This document shows positions 10,250 through 20,458 of a DNA stretch of 64,000 bases, one piece after another (within the stretch, counting starts at the first letter, position 1; each line of letters opens with the position of its first letter). Position numbers and translations under genes: made by a program. The notes beneath the pieces are model-generated. The model saw only the letters and a list, made by a program, of their open reading frames with translations, searched no databases and was not told the DNA's origin. The stretch comes from Diphasiastrum complanatum (lineage: Eukaryota > Streptophyta > Lycopodiopsida > Lycopodiales > Lycopodiaceae): contig CM055097.1 of assembly GCA_029204225.1 (NCBI GenBank), forward strand, positions 4,062,620-4,126,619, given 5' to 3'.

Positions 10250-11040
10250 ATGCCTCACGATCGAGAAAACGACAAGCAAGTTGTTGACGGTCGAATGCAG
10301 AGAACAAAACCTCTACCAGGCCAAGATAATCAACAACTCTGATAGCATATTAAATGCATCAAAAAATGAAGATTAGCTCTAGCATAGGAGAATGTATCAT
10401 CTAAACATGCGGAGTCTGTATGACATTTGCAAGAAATACATAGTCATAGGTCTCAAGATATCAAGGCCCAAAATTGAGTTTTGCGAAGCTTGTGAGAAAG
10501 GCAAGCAACATCGGAGTCCATTCGCGCACGAGGGAAGAAAAGCCAAAAAAGTTCTTGAGCTCATCCACTCTGATGTCTGTGGACCGATGAAGATGGATAC
10601 GCTCTCAGGTTCGAGGTATTTTTTGATGTTCATAGATGATTACAATCGGATGACCACGATCTACTACCTAAAGAAGAAATCTGAAGTGTTTGATTCCTTC
10701 AAGAAGTTCATGGCATTTGCAGAGTGACACACCTTGAAAAAGATACAGATCTTCAAATCTGACAATGGAGGTGAATACAAAAGCAAAGAATTTTTAAGAT
10801 TTTGTGAAGAGAACACTAGTTCACTCTTGCATACACACCAGAATACAATGGTGTTGCAAAAAGAAGAAACAGAAGGCAATAGCTGCAGCTATACACCAGC
10901 AGAACAGATCCACAACGATAGTGCTGGAAGATAAGATGCTGTATGAAATGTGGATAGGTAGAAAGCCTGATCTATCATACGTACGTGTGTTCGGATGTGC
11001 AGCAACATATAAGCAAGAAACAAGCTCGATGATAAATTAG
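10250..11040 (+). pseudogene. Copia-1 integrase
   Basis: The 10392-10727 frame has the HHCC-domain end (CEACEKGKQHRSPF) and the core start LIHSDVCGPMKMDTLSGSRY with FIDDYNR. The next frames carry KSDNGGEYKSKEF with the second catalytic Asp (about 10755) and a damaged form of the Glu-bearing NGVAxRxN segment. Further on, MLYEMWIGRKPDLSYVRVFG is typical of the copia integrase C-terminus. Several frameshifts and stops are present. Confidence 0.82.
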
Positions 11041-11369
11041 AACATGATACTCAAACGGAACACGAGTGTACAAACTCTACGATCCAACAACAAAAAAGAC
11101 TGTTTTGAGCATAGATGTGAAGTTCGATGAGTCCACATTCCTTGGACTAAAAGATGAAAGAGGCCATGAGATCTTCACACTACTGCCTATTCAAGAGGGA
11201 GATCGAGGACATACATCGAATCAAAATGTAGAGCCATAGACTCCAGAGTAGCAGGAAGCAGAGGATCAAACCCACAAACAAGAAACGTTTGAACAGCAAC
11301 AAAACGAACTTAGAAGGTCAACAAGACAAAGAAGACCTCCAAACTGCTATAATCTTCAGTGGAGTGAAG

Positions 11370-12290
11370 ACATGCAGTTCGAGTACTGCAGCTTCACTGA
11401 AGAGCCAACAACATATCAAGAAGCTATCCAGAGTCTAGAGGGAGAATTCTGGAAGCAGGCAATGTCAGAGGAGATCGAGTCGATGAAGCAAAACAAGGCA
11501 TCATGGACATTAGAGCCACTGCCAGAAAACAAAAAAATAGTCGACTGCAAGTGGGTGTACAAGAAGAAGATGAAATCAGATGGTACCATTGGCCGCTACA
11601 AAGCAAGACTTTCGCGAGGGGCTACACGCAGAGATATGGTGTTGATTATTTCGACACATATTCGTCGATGGTCAAGATGACAAGCATAGGACTACTCCTT
11701 GCATACGCCACACAACACAATTTGGAAATTCACTAGATTGATGTGAAAACAGTCGTTCTCCACGGAGATCTAGAGGAGAAAATATTCATGAAGCAGCCTG
11801 AAGGATTTGAAGACGCCGACAATCGGCAATATGTCTATCGGTTGTAGAGATGCATCTATGGTCTAAAACATGCATCAAGAGCCTGGTATAAGAAGCTCAA
11901 TGGTCTTCTGAAGTCTCTAGACTTCAATCCTACACAACCGGACTGCAATGTCTACATAAAAAGAGTAGGAAAGGACTTTGTGATACTGACTATATTCATG
12001 GATGATTCTCTACTGATAGGAAATTTCTTGATGTTGATCAAAGACACGAAGAGTCAGATTTCTAAAATTTATGAAATCACAGATCTTGGAGAAGCATCAA
12101 AATGCCTTGGACTAGAGATCAGAAGAGATCAAAAAAAGGGCAAAATGCACTTGAGTCAGTCAAAATATGCCAGAAAGGTGCTCAAGCAGTATCACATGAT
12201 GGACTACAAAGAAAAAACCACACCAATGATAGCTAGAGCCAAGCTAACGAAGCAGGATTGTCCAAAAATGGAAGAAGAAGAATAGAAGAT
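11370..12290 (+). pseudogene. Copia-1 reverse transcriptase
   Basis: The order is EEPTTYQEAIQSLEGEFWKQ, CKWVYKKKMKSDGTIGRYKA, a frameshift, RGYTQRYGVDYFDTYSSMVK, the LHGDLEEKIFMKQPEGFED segment, a stop at about 11846, YGLKHASRAWYKKLN, then an open frame to 12285 with IFMDDSLLIGN and KCLGLEIRRDQ. The catalytic box is FMDD in place of YVDD. Both Asp are kept, but the aromatic and Val positions changed. At least four disabling changes are present. Confidence 0.85.
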
Positions 12291-12970
12291 GGCAGGTATA
12301 CCCTACCAAAACTTAATCGATAGTCTGATGTACCTTACAATTTGTACCAGACTCGAGCTAGCTTTCTTTGTTTACACCTTGAGCCAATTTTCTTCCAATC
12401 CTGGCATGGCACATTGGCAAATGGCAAAACGAATCCTACAGTAATTGAAGGGTACCCAAAATATGGGATTAACCTACAGAGCTGAAAATGAAGAAAAATG
12501 ATTTGAGCTGCACCACTACAGTGGTGCAACCTGGGCTAGCTGTAAAGATGATAGCAAGTCCATAACTGGAGGATGTACCATAGCATGTGGAGCTGCAATC
12601 AGCTGATATGCAAAAAGAAAACCTTGGTAGTTCAATCCTCTTACGAAGCTAAATACAAAGGTGGCGAACGAGGTAGTGTGGCTGTAGATGATGCTGGAAG
12701 CAATCGAGATGCCACGATAAGGGCCATGCACGATGATGATGGACTCTCGGAGTGCCATTTATCTGTCCCAAGATTCTGTCTTCCATTCAAAGACAAAACA
12801 CATACCTCTGAAGAACCATCACATTCGAGATTTAATCTCAAAAGGAGAGCTCCAGGTCTAGTTCATAAAATTAGAAGACATGATTGCAGATCTGCTCATA
12901 AAGCCGCTCAACAAGCCACTCTTTGCCAAACAAAGAAAAACAATTGGATTAAACATGCAAAGCTGCAAGG
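12291..12970 (+). pseudogene. Copia-1 RNase H
   Basis: Across several stops the frame reads YQNLIDSLMYLTICTRLELA, a damaged WASCKDDSKSITGG and a SWYAKRK segment. The tail is SKTKHIPLKNHHIRDLISKG followed by IADLLIKPLNKPLF. These are the copia RNase H landmarks (IGSLMYL, GYxxADWAGxxxxRrSTSG, K.IDI..HFIRE, ADiLTKpL). The unit ends at a purine tract before the 3' LTR. Confidence 0.8.
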
Positions 12971-12982
12971 TTCAAGAGGGAG
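12971..12982 (+). promoter_or_regulatory. Polypurine tract of Copia-1
   Basis: TTCAAGAGGGAG immediately precedes the TG of the 3' LTR, the expected place of the plus-strand primer. Confidence 0.75.
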
Positions 12983-13640
12983 TGTCAGAAATGGTGAACT
13001 CCTGCAACTTTGTCGCAACACGAAAGTCAACGAACCTTGACTCGAAGGTCGAACGATTCATGAAAGCCAGCGTGCTTAAGGGACAAACGAAGGATGAACA
13101 ATTCGCGAATCATTTGCGAATCGCAAACATGCTTCCAGGACCCCAAAAACTGCAAAGCAACGCAAAATAAAAAGAAACGAAAGAAACAAAAAGGAATCTT
13201 TGGTGCTACCAGCTGGCAGCTCAACGGGCTTGGAGTCTTAGACTTCATGCCCAACTGAAATGGGTGGCACCGACGAAGAGTAACTAATTAGTTGATTAGC
13301 GTTAACTATTCTTGTAATTCTCAGACAAGAAAAGAAAAAGACTAGAAACGAAAAGAGTTGTGCATGAAAGTCTGCCAACAAGTAGAACACAGCAGAAAGA
13401 GCGGAGCGTCAGGCCGCCAACAAGCGAGACATTGACCATCTCGCTCTAAAAATCAAAGTGATAATTGATTGCTCTATTTTCGTGCATCTCCTTGTCTTAC
13501 GCTATCTTGATTGCTAGAATAGAATCTCTTCTGTGATGTGTAGTCGCGTGTCTAGGTTCCTGTGAGGCTTCCACGCAAAAGAAAATTCAAAGAAACAAAA
13601 TTGTTCGTGACAACGAAACGAAAAAGACAGTTTTGTGACA
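12983..13640 (+). repeat. 3' LTR of Copia-1
   Basis: It begins TGTCAGAAATGGTGAACTCC and ends TTGTGACA. It aligns throughout with the 5' LTR, apart from scattered substitutions, some short gaps, and a missing segment corresponding to about 8633-8725 of the 5' copy (junction near 13320). The missing part includes the TATA-like stretch. Confidence 0.9.
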
Positions 13641-14140
13641 TAGACTACCTTCGGGATTTTTCTCTCTCTTCGCATTTTTCACAAAAAACTGAAAGTGCCC
13701 TCAAAAAGATGATTGTTTTTTAAACAATTTAACTCATGAAAATAGATGACCTTTGGGAATTTTCTCTCTCTTCGCATTTTTTGCAAAAAGACGAAGGTGT
13801 GTTAAAACAGTCAAACTTTTGACCTATGCAAGTTTTTGCAATTCGAAGCTGTTGAAGACATAGTGTATTTTTGTAGACTGTTGAAAAAGTAATGTATTTC
13901 TGCAGACTTGTTCTAAATGCAAGTTTTGTGAAAGTCCTTGAAGATGGCCAAGTCGGCCAAGTCTTCAATGACTTCAAGTTATTAAAGTTAATATCTAAAC
14001 TTTGAAATTATGACAGGATTGGTTGCCCTTTGCTGGAGATCAACCGGAAGCCCGTTGTAGGCATTCTTCAAATAAATTGGCTATCTAAGTTTGTGATTCC
14101 CTTGACAAAGACACTTCCACCATGCTCGAGTTTGTTCATC
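13641..14140. repeat. Intergenic DNA with a 57-bp direct repeat
   Basis: No gene is seen. Two similar copies of a segment starting TAGA and containing TTCTCTCTCTTCGCATTTTT lie at about 13641-13697 and 13741-13799. Shorter repeats of GTATTT(T/C)TG(T/C)AGACT occur near 13865 and 13894. This is the host-side flank of the Copia-1 insertion, whose left counterpart ends at 8262. Confidence 0.55.
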
Positions 14141-14149
14141 CTAGAAAGT

Positions 14150-14715
14150 TTATAGCTCTTCAGATATAAGAATTCCTTGGAGAGTTTCTAGATTAGGCAA
14201 CTCCTCCTTAATGGCAAAAGACTGAACAAGATTATCATAGTCATCTTTCAAGCCATTTAGAATGACATGTACTAGCTCAGCTTGGTCAATTGTCACACCA
14301 ACACAAGAAAGCTCTCTATGTAAATCTTTAACTCTCAGAACATAGTTTGATGCACTCTCCTCACTTCTTTGGAAACTTTGAAAAATCTGATTCCTAAGAG
14401 TGAGTATTCTAGAAGTATTCTTTGCTTCATAGATGGACTTAAGTGCATCCCAGGCATCTTTGGCTATGTTGCAAGGTCCTATCTCTCTCAAAATTTTATT
14501 AGATACATTCATCTTAATGAAATGTAGAGCCATTCTAGCTCTCTTCCTATACTTAGGAATTTTAGCCTGTGTTTGAGGCTCCTCCTCAACATCAAGCACA
14601 ATGTCCATAACATCCTGGAGTATCAAGATAGACTCCATTCTGAACTTCCAAATTGAGTAATTAGATGTATTTAGTCTTTCATTTGCTTATAGAAGATATC
14701 CTCCTAGAGGTGCCA
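14150..14715 (-). pseudogene. Copia gag remnant (minus strand)
   Basis: The 162-codon frame 14638-14150 reads MESILILQDVMDIVLDVEEE, then RARMALHFIKMNVSNKILRE, DAWDALKSIYEAKNTSRILT, and LVHVILNGLKDDYDNLVQSF. This is a copia gag (UBN2-type) domain. Upstream to about 14715 the reading TSNYSIWKFRMESI continues without an initiating Met, interrupted by TAG. The remnants at 56495 and 60346 are close relatives, and the gag of Copia-4 is more distant. No LTR is attached. Confidence 0.85.
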
Positions 14716-14900
14716 TTGTGTGAAGACTTCTTAGTTATTGGACTGCAATACGTTTGAGCTTGTTCCAATTAGACTTAATGTTGCTGCTCTCTTTCACTAT
14801 AGGTATTTTCAAGGATGTACTACCTTTCTATGTGAAAAAAAAACTTGCAACTATATTTGAGATGGATCTTCCAATTCGGGTCCTTCATGACTAGAACACA
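14716..14900. other. No feature recognised
   Basis: A short stretch between the copia gag remnant and the truncated G1 LTR, with no ORF or repeat match in the window. Confidence 0.4.
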
Positions 14901-15292
14901 TTGAGGACTTCTGTCTAGAAACGAATAGTTTGCGAATGCGATTGATTAATTGTCTGCCAAGTCACGAATACATTGAACATCTCTCAACTCTCTGTTGACA
15001 CCTTAATTAGCCAGAGTGTAGTATTGTTGTACTATTCTGATAACATCACATCTGTAGAATGTGTTTCATTCGATTCGATAGAGGCCAGATTGTTGTTCTA
15101 AAAATTATCAACACCACACACCCAAATATAAGTAATACTGGTTACTTTTTAATGTTTGTCGACGACCAGAATAACACTCGACACCACTTGTCAGAAATTG
15201 TACCAAAAACATAACTTTCTAACACTGTCCTCTGTGGGAACGACACTATTTGCTACAAAAATCTATATTAACCTTGTTGATATAGTACGACA
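14901..15292 (+). repeat. G1 5' LTR, truncated
   Basis: It aligns with the last roughly 390 bp of the full LTR at 35717-36979, starting TTGAGGACTTCTGTCTAG and ending TATAGTACGACA. The first about 870 bp are missing. Confidence 0.85.
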
Positions 15293-15303
15293 TATACCAT
15301 TTT

Positions 15304-15321
15304 TGGTGCCGTTGCTGGGGA
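15304..15321 (+). promoter_or_regulatory. G1 primer-binding site
   Basis: TGGTGCCGTTGCTGGGGA lies 11 bases after the LTR. It is a close variant of TGGCGCCGTTGCCGGGGA, the site generally attributed to tRNA-Asp priming in Athila/Tat gypsy elements. Confidence 0.8.
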
Positions 15322-15373
15322 TAGTTTAGGAAAGTTATAAGCAATCTGACAAATCCATCTCCATCTCTAGTGT

Positions 15374-15940
15374 ATGTCAGATAGAGATTCCAGATTAGAA
15401 CGATACCGTAAGCTTAAAGAGGAATTTTTACGAAGACAAAGTGAGAGTAATAGTCGAAGAAATCTAGATGAAATCACTGCCCAGCTACTTGAACTCCTAA
15501 TTAACTTTGGTATGGAGGGTCCTGCTGCACGTTTCATTTCTATATCAAAAATTAAATACAATTATTTTGAAGGGACTTCTTCCGACGATGCAGATAGCTA
15601 TGTCTCACAATTCGAGTCAATCGTTAATGCAAATAACGAAGGTACTGACGTAGACAAACTACAAATCTTCCCTGGTCTGCTAAGAAAACATGCGCACATC
15701 TGGTACAGTCAAGTTGAACCAGGCCGTGTAGGAACCTGGTGCCTGCTGAAAGATGTGTTTCTGAACCAGATCAGAGAGATCGGTTACAAATCTAGAATTC
15801 TTGGACGTCTAAACAATGTTCAAAAGAAGAGTAAAGAATCCCTTCGCAAATATACATGAAAGGTTAAAAATCTCATAGGAAAACTAACTGGTGTATATCC
15901 CATTGATATGCAGATTGAATGGTTTAGGGTTTAGAGTTTA
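15374..15940 (+). pseudogene. G1 gag, with nucleocapsid deleted
   Basis: It starts MSDRDSRLERYRKLKEEFLR and contains SYVSQFESIVNANN, LRKHAHIWYSQVEPGR and FLNQIREIGYKSRILGRL, the retrotransposon gag (capsid) pattern of gypsy elements. A TGA at 15857 interrupts a frame that otherwise continues (KVKNLIGKLTGVYPIDMQIE). Directly after MQIEWF the sequence jumps to the region just before protease. Compared with G2 about 1 kb carrying the Ser/Asp-rich linker and the three zinc knuckles is lost. Closely related copies are at 31913-32197 plus 29530-30279, and at 58511-59245. Confidence 0.85.
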
Positions 15941-15977
15941 GCGCAGAGAATCCTCGAAGAAGAAATCTTCTAGCAAG

Positions 15978-16271
15978 ATGACGAATAAATCTATGACTAA
16001 AGAATATCTCAAAGATGACCCTGACTGTGACCGCGATGCTGCGAAGTTATTTGAAAAAGATATCTCAACAGAGACGAAAGAAATTATCAACGCTAAACTT
16101 CAGTCAGCTGCTGCAGAGAAGGTGGTCACTTTCGAGGAAGGGGACGAAGAAATCACGAAGAAGAAATTGTCTAGTGATGTTATTGATAAGGCAATCTCAA
16201 AATCGAGGACGAAGGACTATGATATCGTGACTGATATTGGATCACTTCGTCCGAATATTACTTTTGAGTAG
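15978..16271 (+). pseudogene. G1 gag-protease linker
   Basis: A 97-codon charged frame (MTNKSMTKEYLKDDPDCDRD, then FEKDISTETKEIINAKL) links gag to protease. The same segment occurs in G2 on the minus strand at 28979-28773. It has no recognised domain and is rich in Lys, Asp and Glu. Confidence 0.7.
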
Positions 16272-16342
16272 TTGTTGGCAGATAATACTTATTATAGAAA
16301 GCAACTGAAAGGTCTTTCTGCACCGAAAAAAAAAATGTTTCT

Positions 16343-16705
16343 TTGCCAGATGCTGGTGTTCTGTCTATTGATTTAGGTGATCTCGGTGCACCTGTAATTG
16401 ATATTACCATTGCGGGATGCCTGATTGAAAAAGTGCCAATTGACTTTGGTTCCAGCGTGAACATAATAACAGAAGACATAGCTCATGCTTTGGGGCTGAC
16501 TGCCATTCAACCGACACAGCGAAACATCAAGTTAGTTGATTCGACACGACAAAAACTTGTTGGAGAACTGAAGGATGTCACTGTTTACATTCAAGCCAAG
16601 CCATTCACAATGAATTTCATAGTTATCAAACCACTCGTTTTGTCATCCTATTCTGTGCTGATTGGACGACCCTGGCTTTATCAATCAAACGCAAGTGTTC
16701 ACTGA
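16343..16705 (+). pseudogene. G1 aspartic protease
   Basis: The frame contains LIEKVPIDFGSSVNIITEDI with the active-site loop D-F-G-S (usual D-x-G-A/S-S-x-N), then QAKPFTMNFIVIKPLVLSS and LIGRPWLYQSNASVH, the post-protease hallmark of this lineage. It ends with TGA at 16703, where the gypsy polyprotein should run on into RT, so the polyprotein is interrupted. The G2 copy is at 28257-28565 on the minus strand. Confidence 0.85.
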
Positions 16706-16810
16706 AAATCCAAAGAGCTAAGATTTCAAGCTGGTGAGACCAATAATCATGGTAAGCCAGCAGAACAAATAATCACCTGGAGTCAGGACAAATATGAACA
16801 TGAAACGCCT

Positions 16811-19060
16811 TTGTCTGACACTCGTTTTACATCAAAGGAATCTTCTTATGCCTTAAATGTTTTTTCTAACGCATCTGACATTGAAGTTCAATATTTCGAA
16901 TGTTGTGAGAATGCTGACGAAGAAGAATTCTTCGATGCCTGCAACACTGAAGCGGATGTTTTGTATGAAGAAATTAATGTTGTAGACACGAACTCGAAAG
17001 AGTCTGATGATTTGAGTGACGAATCTGAACACAAATTTGGTAACAAGAACCAGGTTGATGACAAAAAAACATCTATGGAGTCAACCATGCGCGAAATTCA
17101 TGACCATACCAAGGCCAGTATGACAGAAGGTATTATATTACCAAATTCTACTGAACTAATTGAACTTGCACCTGACAGATTTGTGCATATTTCAAAATCA
17201 CTTGGAGAATCGGAGTTAGCGGTATTCACTGAACTATTGAAGGAGTATCAAGATGTTTTTGTCTGGTCGCTTGACGATTTGAAGGGTATACCTGCAGATT
17301 TCGGAGAGCACCGTATTGATCTTAAGGAAGATGTTGTACCTGTTCAACAAAGACAATATCGTCTCAATCCTAAGTACTCTCTCATGGTTAAGGACGAACT
17401 CAACAAACACCTTAAGGCAGGTATATTCTATACCGTCTTAAGCAGTGAATGGGTTTCATCCATTGTTGTCGTCCCAAAGAAGAAGACTGGCAAAATACGA
17501 ATATGCCAGGATTCCCGCAAACTCAATGCTGCCACAAGGAAGGATCATCATCCTCTGTCCTTCACTGATTCCATCTTAGATCAGGTTGCTGGTCAGGAGC
17601 TTGACAGTTTTTGTGACGATTTTTCTGGTTTTAATCAGGTTGGAGTGCGGAAGGAGGATCATTCAAAGACTACATTCACTATGGATTGGGGCACTTATGC
17701 CTACAACAGAATGCCCTTTGGTCTTTGTAACGTTCCAACGACTTTTCAGCGAATCATGATGTTAATTTTTACTACCTTCCTAAGAACTTTTCTCGAAATA
17801 TTTATTGATGATTTTTGTGTATATAGTGATATAAAGACACACCTGCAGAAGCTGAAATTTACATTGCAACGGTGCAGAGATACTTGTTTATCCCTTCATC
17901 CAGAGAAATGTTTTTTTGGTATGAAAGAAGGGATATTACTCGGACATAGAATATCTAATAGAGGAATAGAAGTCAACAAAGATAAAGTCAAGCTTATAAG
18001 AAATCTCCAGATACCAACCAATTTACGTGAACTAAGAGCTTTCTTAGGACAAGTCGGCTATTACCAGACATTTATTCAAAATCATGTTTCTATTGTTGCC
18101 TCTCTTACACATCTACTGAAGAAACAAGTGGAATACTTGTGGACAAATGAACAGCAGAAAGCATTCGAAGAACTTAAGCAAAGGTTGATCAATGCTCCTA
18201 TTCTGAGACCACCCAACTGGGCTATTTTATTTCATAGTTATGTGGATCTTTCTGCATTTGCTATTGGCGTCTATTTAAGCCATAAGGACGACCAGAAGAA
18301 AGATCATCCCATTTACTATGCGAGTCGACAGCTCAGTGCATCAGAGAAGAATTATTTGGCTACAGAAAGGGAAGCTCTTGGAATGATTTTCACTGTTAAG
18401 AAATTTCGACATTATTTGTTGGGATATGCATTTATTTTTCATGTTGATCACTATGCTCTTAAGTATCTTGTAAATAAACCAGATCTATTAGGACGAATTG
18501 CTCGATGGATTCTACTTCTGCAGGAATTTACTTATCAAGTAGAACTTTGCCAAGGAAAGTATCATACAAATGCTGATTATCTTTCACAACTCAGCAGGGA
18601 AAAAATTGAAGAATCTATCAATGTTGATTTTCCAGACGAACATGTATTCAAGATTTCATCTACAAATTCGCTATATTCTGATATTATTATTTATCTCAAA
18701 GATCAGATATATCCGGATGGTTACGATTTGGAGCAAAAGACAGTTTATCAATATAAGGTAGCACTTTATACAATTATTAACAATATCTTGTACAAGCTTG
18801 GTGCAGATCATCAGCTTCAAAGATTTCTTGAAACTGAAGACATTAAAAAGGTCATTAAAGCCTTACACTCAAAAGATGCTGGTGGACATTTGTCATACTA
18901 TACCAATAGGGTTAATATAGATTTTATAGTAAATAATGTCGTTCCCACAGGGGACAACGTTAGAAAGTTATGTTTTTGGTACAATTATGGCAAGTGGTTT
19001 CGAGTGTTATTTTGGTTGTCGACTGACATTAAAAAAGTAACCAGTATTACTTTCGTTTAA
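16811..19060 (+). CDS. G1 RT-RNase H-integrase N-terminus (749 codons open)
   Basis: The longest retroelement frame in the window. After about 130 residues of acidic linker comes the RT: KEYQDVFVWSLDDLKGIPAD, KAGIFYTVLSSEWVSSIVVV, PKKKTGKIRICQDSRKLN, RMPFGLCNVPTTFQR, and the catalytic FIDDFCVYSD. RNase H follows with YYASRQLSASEKNYLATERE and HVDHYALKYLVNKPDLLGR. Integrase begins with the His side of the H2C2 finger (LHSKDAGGHLSYY). The last 57 codons, from about 18891, are read through the reverse LTR of G2 and are not part of the protein. The open frame suggests that this piece decayed less than its surroundings. Some conserved residues are altered (CQDSRKLN for CVDYRxLN). Confidence 0.88.
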   Translation: MSDTRFTSKESSYALNVFSNASDIEVQYFECCENADEEEFFDACNTEADVLYEEINVVDTNSKESDDLSDESEHKFGNKNQVDDKKTSMESTMREIHDHTKASMTEGIILPNSTELIELAPDRFVHISKSLGESELAVFTELLKEYQDVFVWSLDDLKGIPADFGEHRIDLKEDVVPVQQRQYRLNPKYSLMVKDELNKHLKAGIFYTVLSSEWVSSIVVVPKKKTGKIRICQDSRKLNAATRKDHHPLSFTDSILDQVAGQELDSFCDDFSGFNQVGVRKEDHSKTTFTMDWGTYAYNRMPFGLCNVPTTFQRIMMLIFTTFLRTFLEIFIDDFCVYSDIKTHLQKLKFTLQRCRDTCLSLHPEKCFFGMKEGILLGHRISNRGIEVNKDKVKLIRNLQIPTNLRELRAFLGQVGYYQTFIQNHVSIVASLTHLLKKQVEYLWTNEQQKAFEELKQRLINAPILRPPNWAILFHSYVDLSAFAIGVYLSHKDDQKKDHPIYYASRQLSASEKNYLATEREALGMIFTVKKFRHYLLGYAFIFHVDHYALKYLVNKPDLLGRIARWILLLQEFTYQVELCQGKYHTNADYLSQLSREKIEESINVDFPDEHVFKISSTNSLYSDIIIYLKDQIYPDGYDLEQKTVYQYKVALYTIINNILYKLGADHQLQRFLETEDIKKVIKALHSKDAGGHLSYYTNRVNIDFIVNNVVPTGDNVRKLCFWYNYGKWFRVLFWLSTDIKKVTSITFV

Positions 19061-20151
19061 GATGGGTAATGTTAATAAATTCAGAACAACAATCTGGCCT
19101 CTATCAAATTGAAGGAAGCACGTTCTATAGATGAGATGTTATTAGAGTAGTACAGCAGTACTACACTCTGGCTGATTAAGGTGTCAACAGAGAATCGAGA
19201 ATTGTTTGATGTATTCGTGACTGTGCAGACAATTAATTAATCGCGTTCGTGAACTATTCGTTTCTACAGAAGTCCTCAACAACTAAAGCCCAACTTAACG
19301 GTTAAAGAACACGAAGAGTTTTAGAACACGTTAGAAACTTATGTCAATGCCAATCAGGAAAACAGATCAGAGACTCAATTCTTCAGACAAGGACTGTCAT
19401 CTCATGTGTATACATACAGCTTTACTCAATGATCGTGGTAGACTGTACCAAAGATAGTCGTTATTCGAGTGCCGAAAAGAAAGTATTTGCGATAGACGAA
19501 TAAGATGGTTAAAAGGCAGTTCTTTAGAGCATGCTTTACGACAACACAACAAACGACTGTAATGCACTAGAGCATCTGTCTGATCAGAGAGTAATTCATG
19601 AAATGCATTAGAGATTGTTACCAGACTCAAGATCACTCACACTCAACAGTGCGGAGAACAGAGATAAGAGAGAATAACTCACAGAAGTCTATTCACTTCT
19701 TCAATCTCTTACATAAGCATAAACTCTTCTCTCTCGATGATCGAGACTGAAGTGTGAGATCAATATATGTTGTACAGGGCGAACAAACACACCTCTAAAA
19801 CAACAGGTGCATCGCTCCCACGAAAGGGTCTAGTTAGCAATTAGACTGAAAATACGTCTAACTATACCATAGGAGGTATACTTAACTATGAGTTAAAGTT
19901 ACTCTAGTTTATCATGTCTTTTCGTATCTAGTCGTTTTGTATGGACGACCTAGTAAAGGTTATCCAAGACAATGTCTTTTTCTTTTAAAGTCTTGCCCTT
20001 AATTACAAGGCAAGTACTTAGGAGATATATTCCCGAAAAATGACTTAGGGCTCTTCATGATTTATACTTAACTGGCTCATATCTTCATTTTTGAGTATAT
20101 CATGCCATATTTATGTTGATATTCAATATTTAACATTTTCGTGGCATCACA
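18891..20151 (-). repeat. G2 3' LTR, full length
   Basis: A reverse-oriented LTR of 1261 bp, beginning on the plus strand TGTCATACTATACC and ending GGCATCACA. It corresponds to 35717-36979 over its whole length. It truncates the G1 integrase frame at 18890. Confidence 0.88.
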
Positions 20152-20175
20152 TATCCCCTTCCTCAAATGTGAAAC
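20152..20175 (-). promoter_or_regulatory. G2 polypurine tract
   Basis: On the minus strand TTTGAGGAAGGGGATA precedes the TGTGATGCC of the 3' LTR. The equivalent in G1 is at 35701-35716. Confidence 0.65.
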
Positions 20176-20458
20176 GTCCTCGTGAACATATCATCTTCAT
20201 TTCGAGGATTATTCGAGAAACATTCTTATTTTTCATATTTTCGTTGAGGCGAAAAGATATTTCTTCATGTATTTCATCCTTTAGATATTTCTTCATCTTA
20301 GAAAATATGTGTCTTGCTGTTTCTTTAGTGGAATAGGTTGTTTTGAGTTGATCTTTGAATTGCTGATGAAGACTGGAATCAAACTTCAAAACATCTTTAA
20401 GCTTCAAAAAGTCAGCATCCCATAGAAACATCACCACGACAAAGACACGAATGAATAT

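Larger units (their letters stand above)
8258..13645 (+). mobile_element. Copia-1: full-length Ty1/copia element with TSD
   Basis: Two LTRs (8263-9038 and 12983-13640) flank an internal region in the order gag, PR, INT, RT, RNase H, all on the plus strand. A primer site adjoins the 5' LTR and a purine tract adjoins the 3' LTR. The 5-bp direct repeat TAGAC (8258-8262 and 13641-13645) is the target-site duplication, so both ends are the original insertion ends. All coding regions contain stops or frameshifts. The 3' LTR is about 118 bp shorter than the 5' LTR because of an internal deletion. A relative of this family (Copia-2) lies at 36980-38388. Confidence 0.93.

Noticed and set aside
16888-17088. 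Minus-strand ORF inside the G1 RT frame
   Set aside because: Antisense shadow of the acidic linker in the 749-codon frame.
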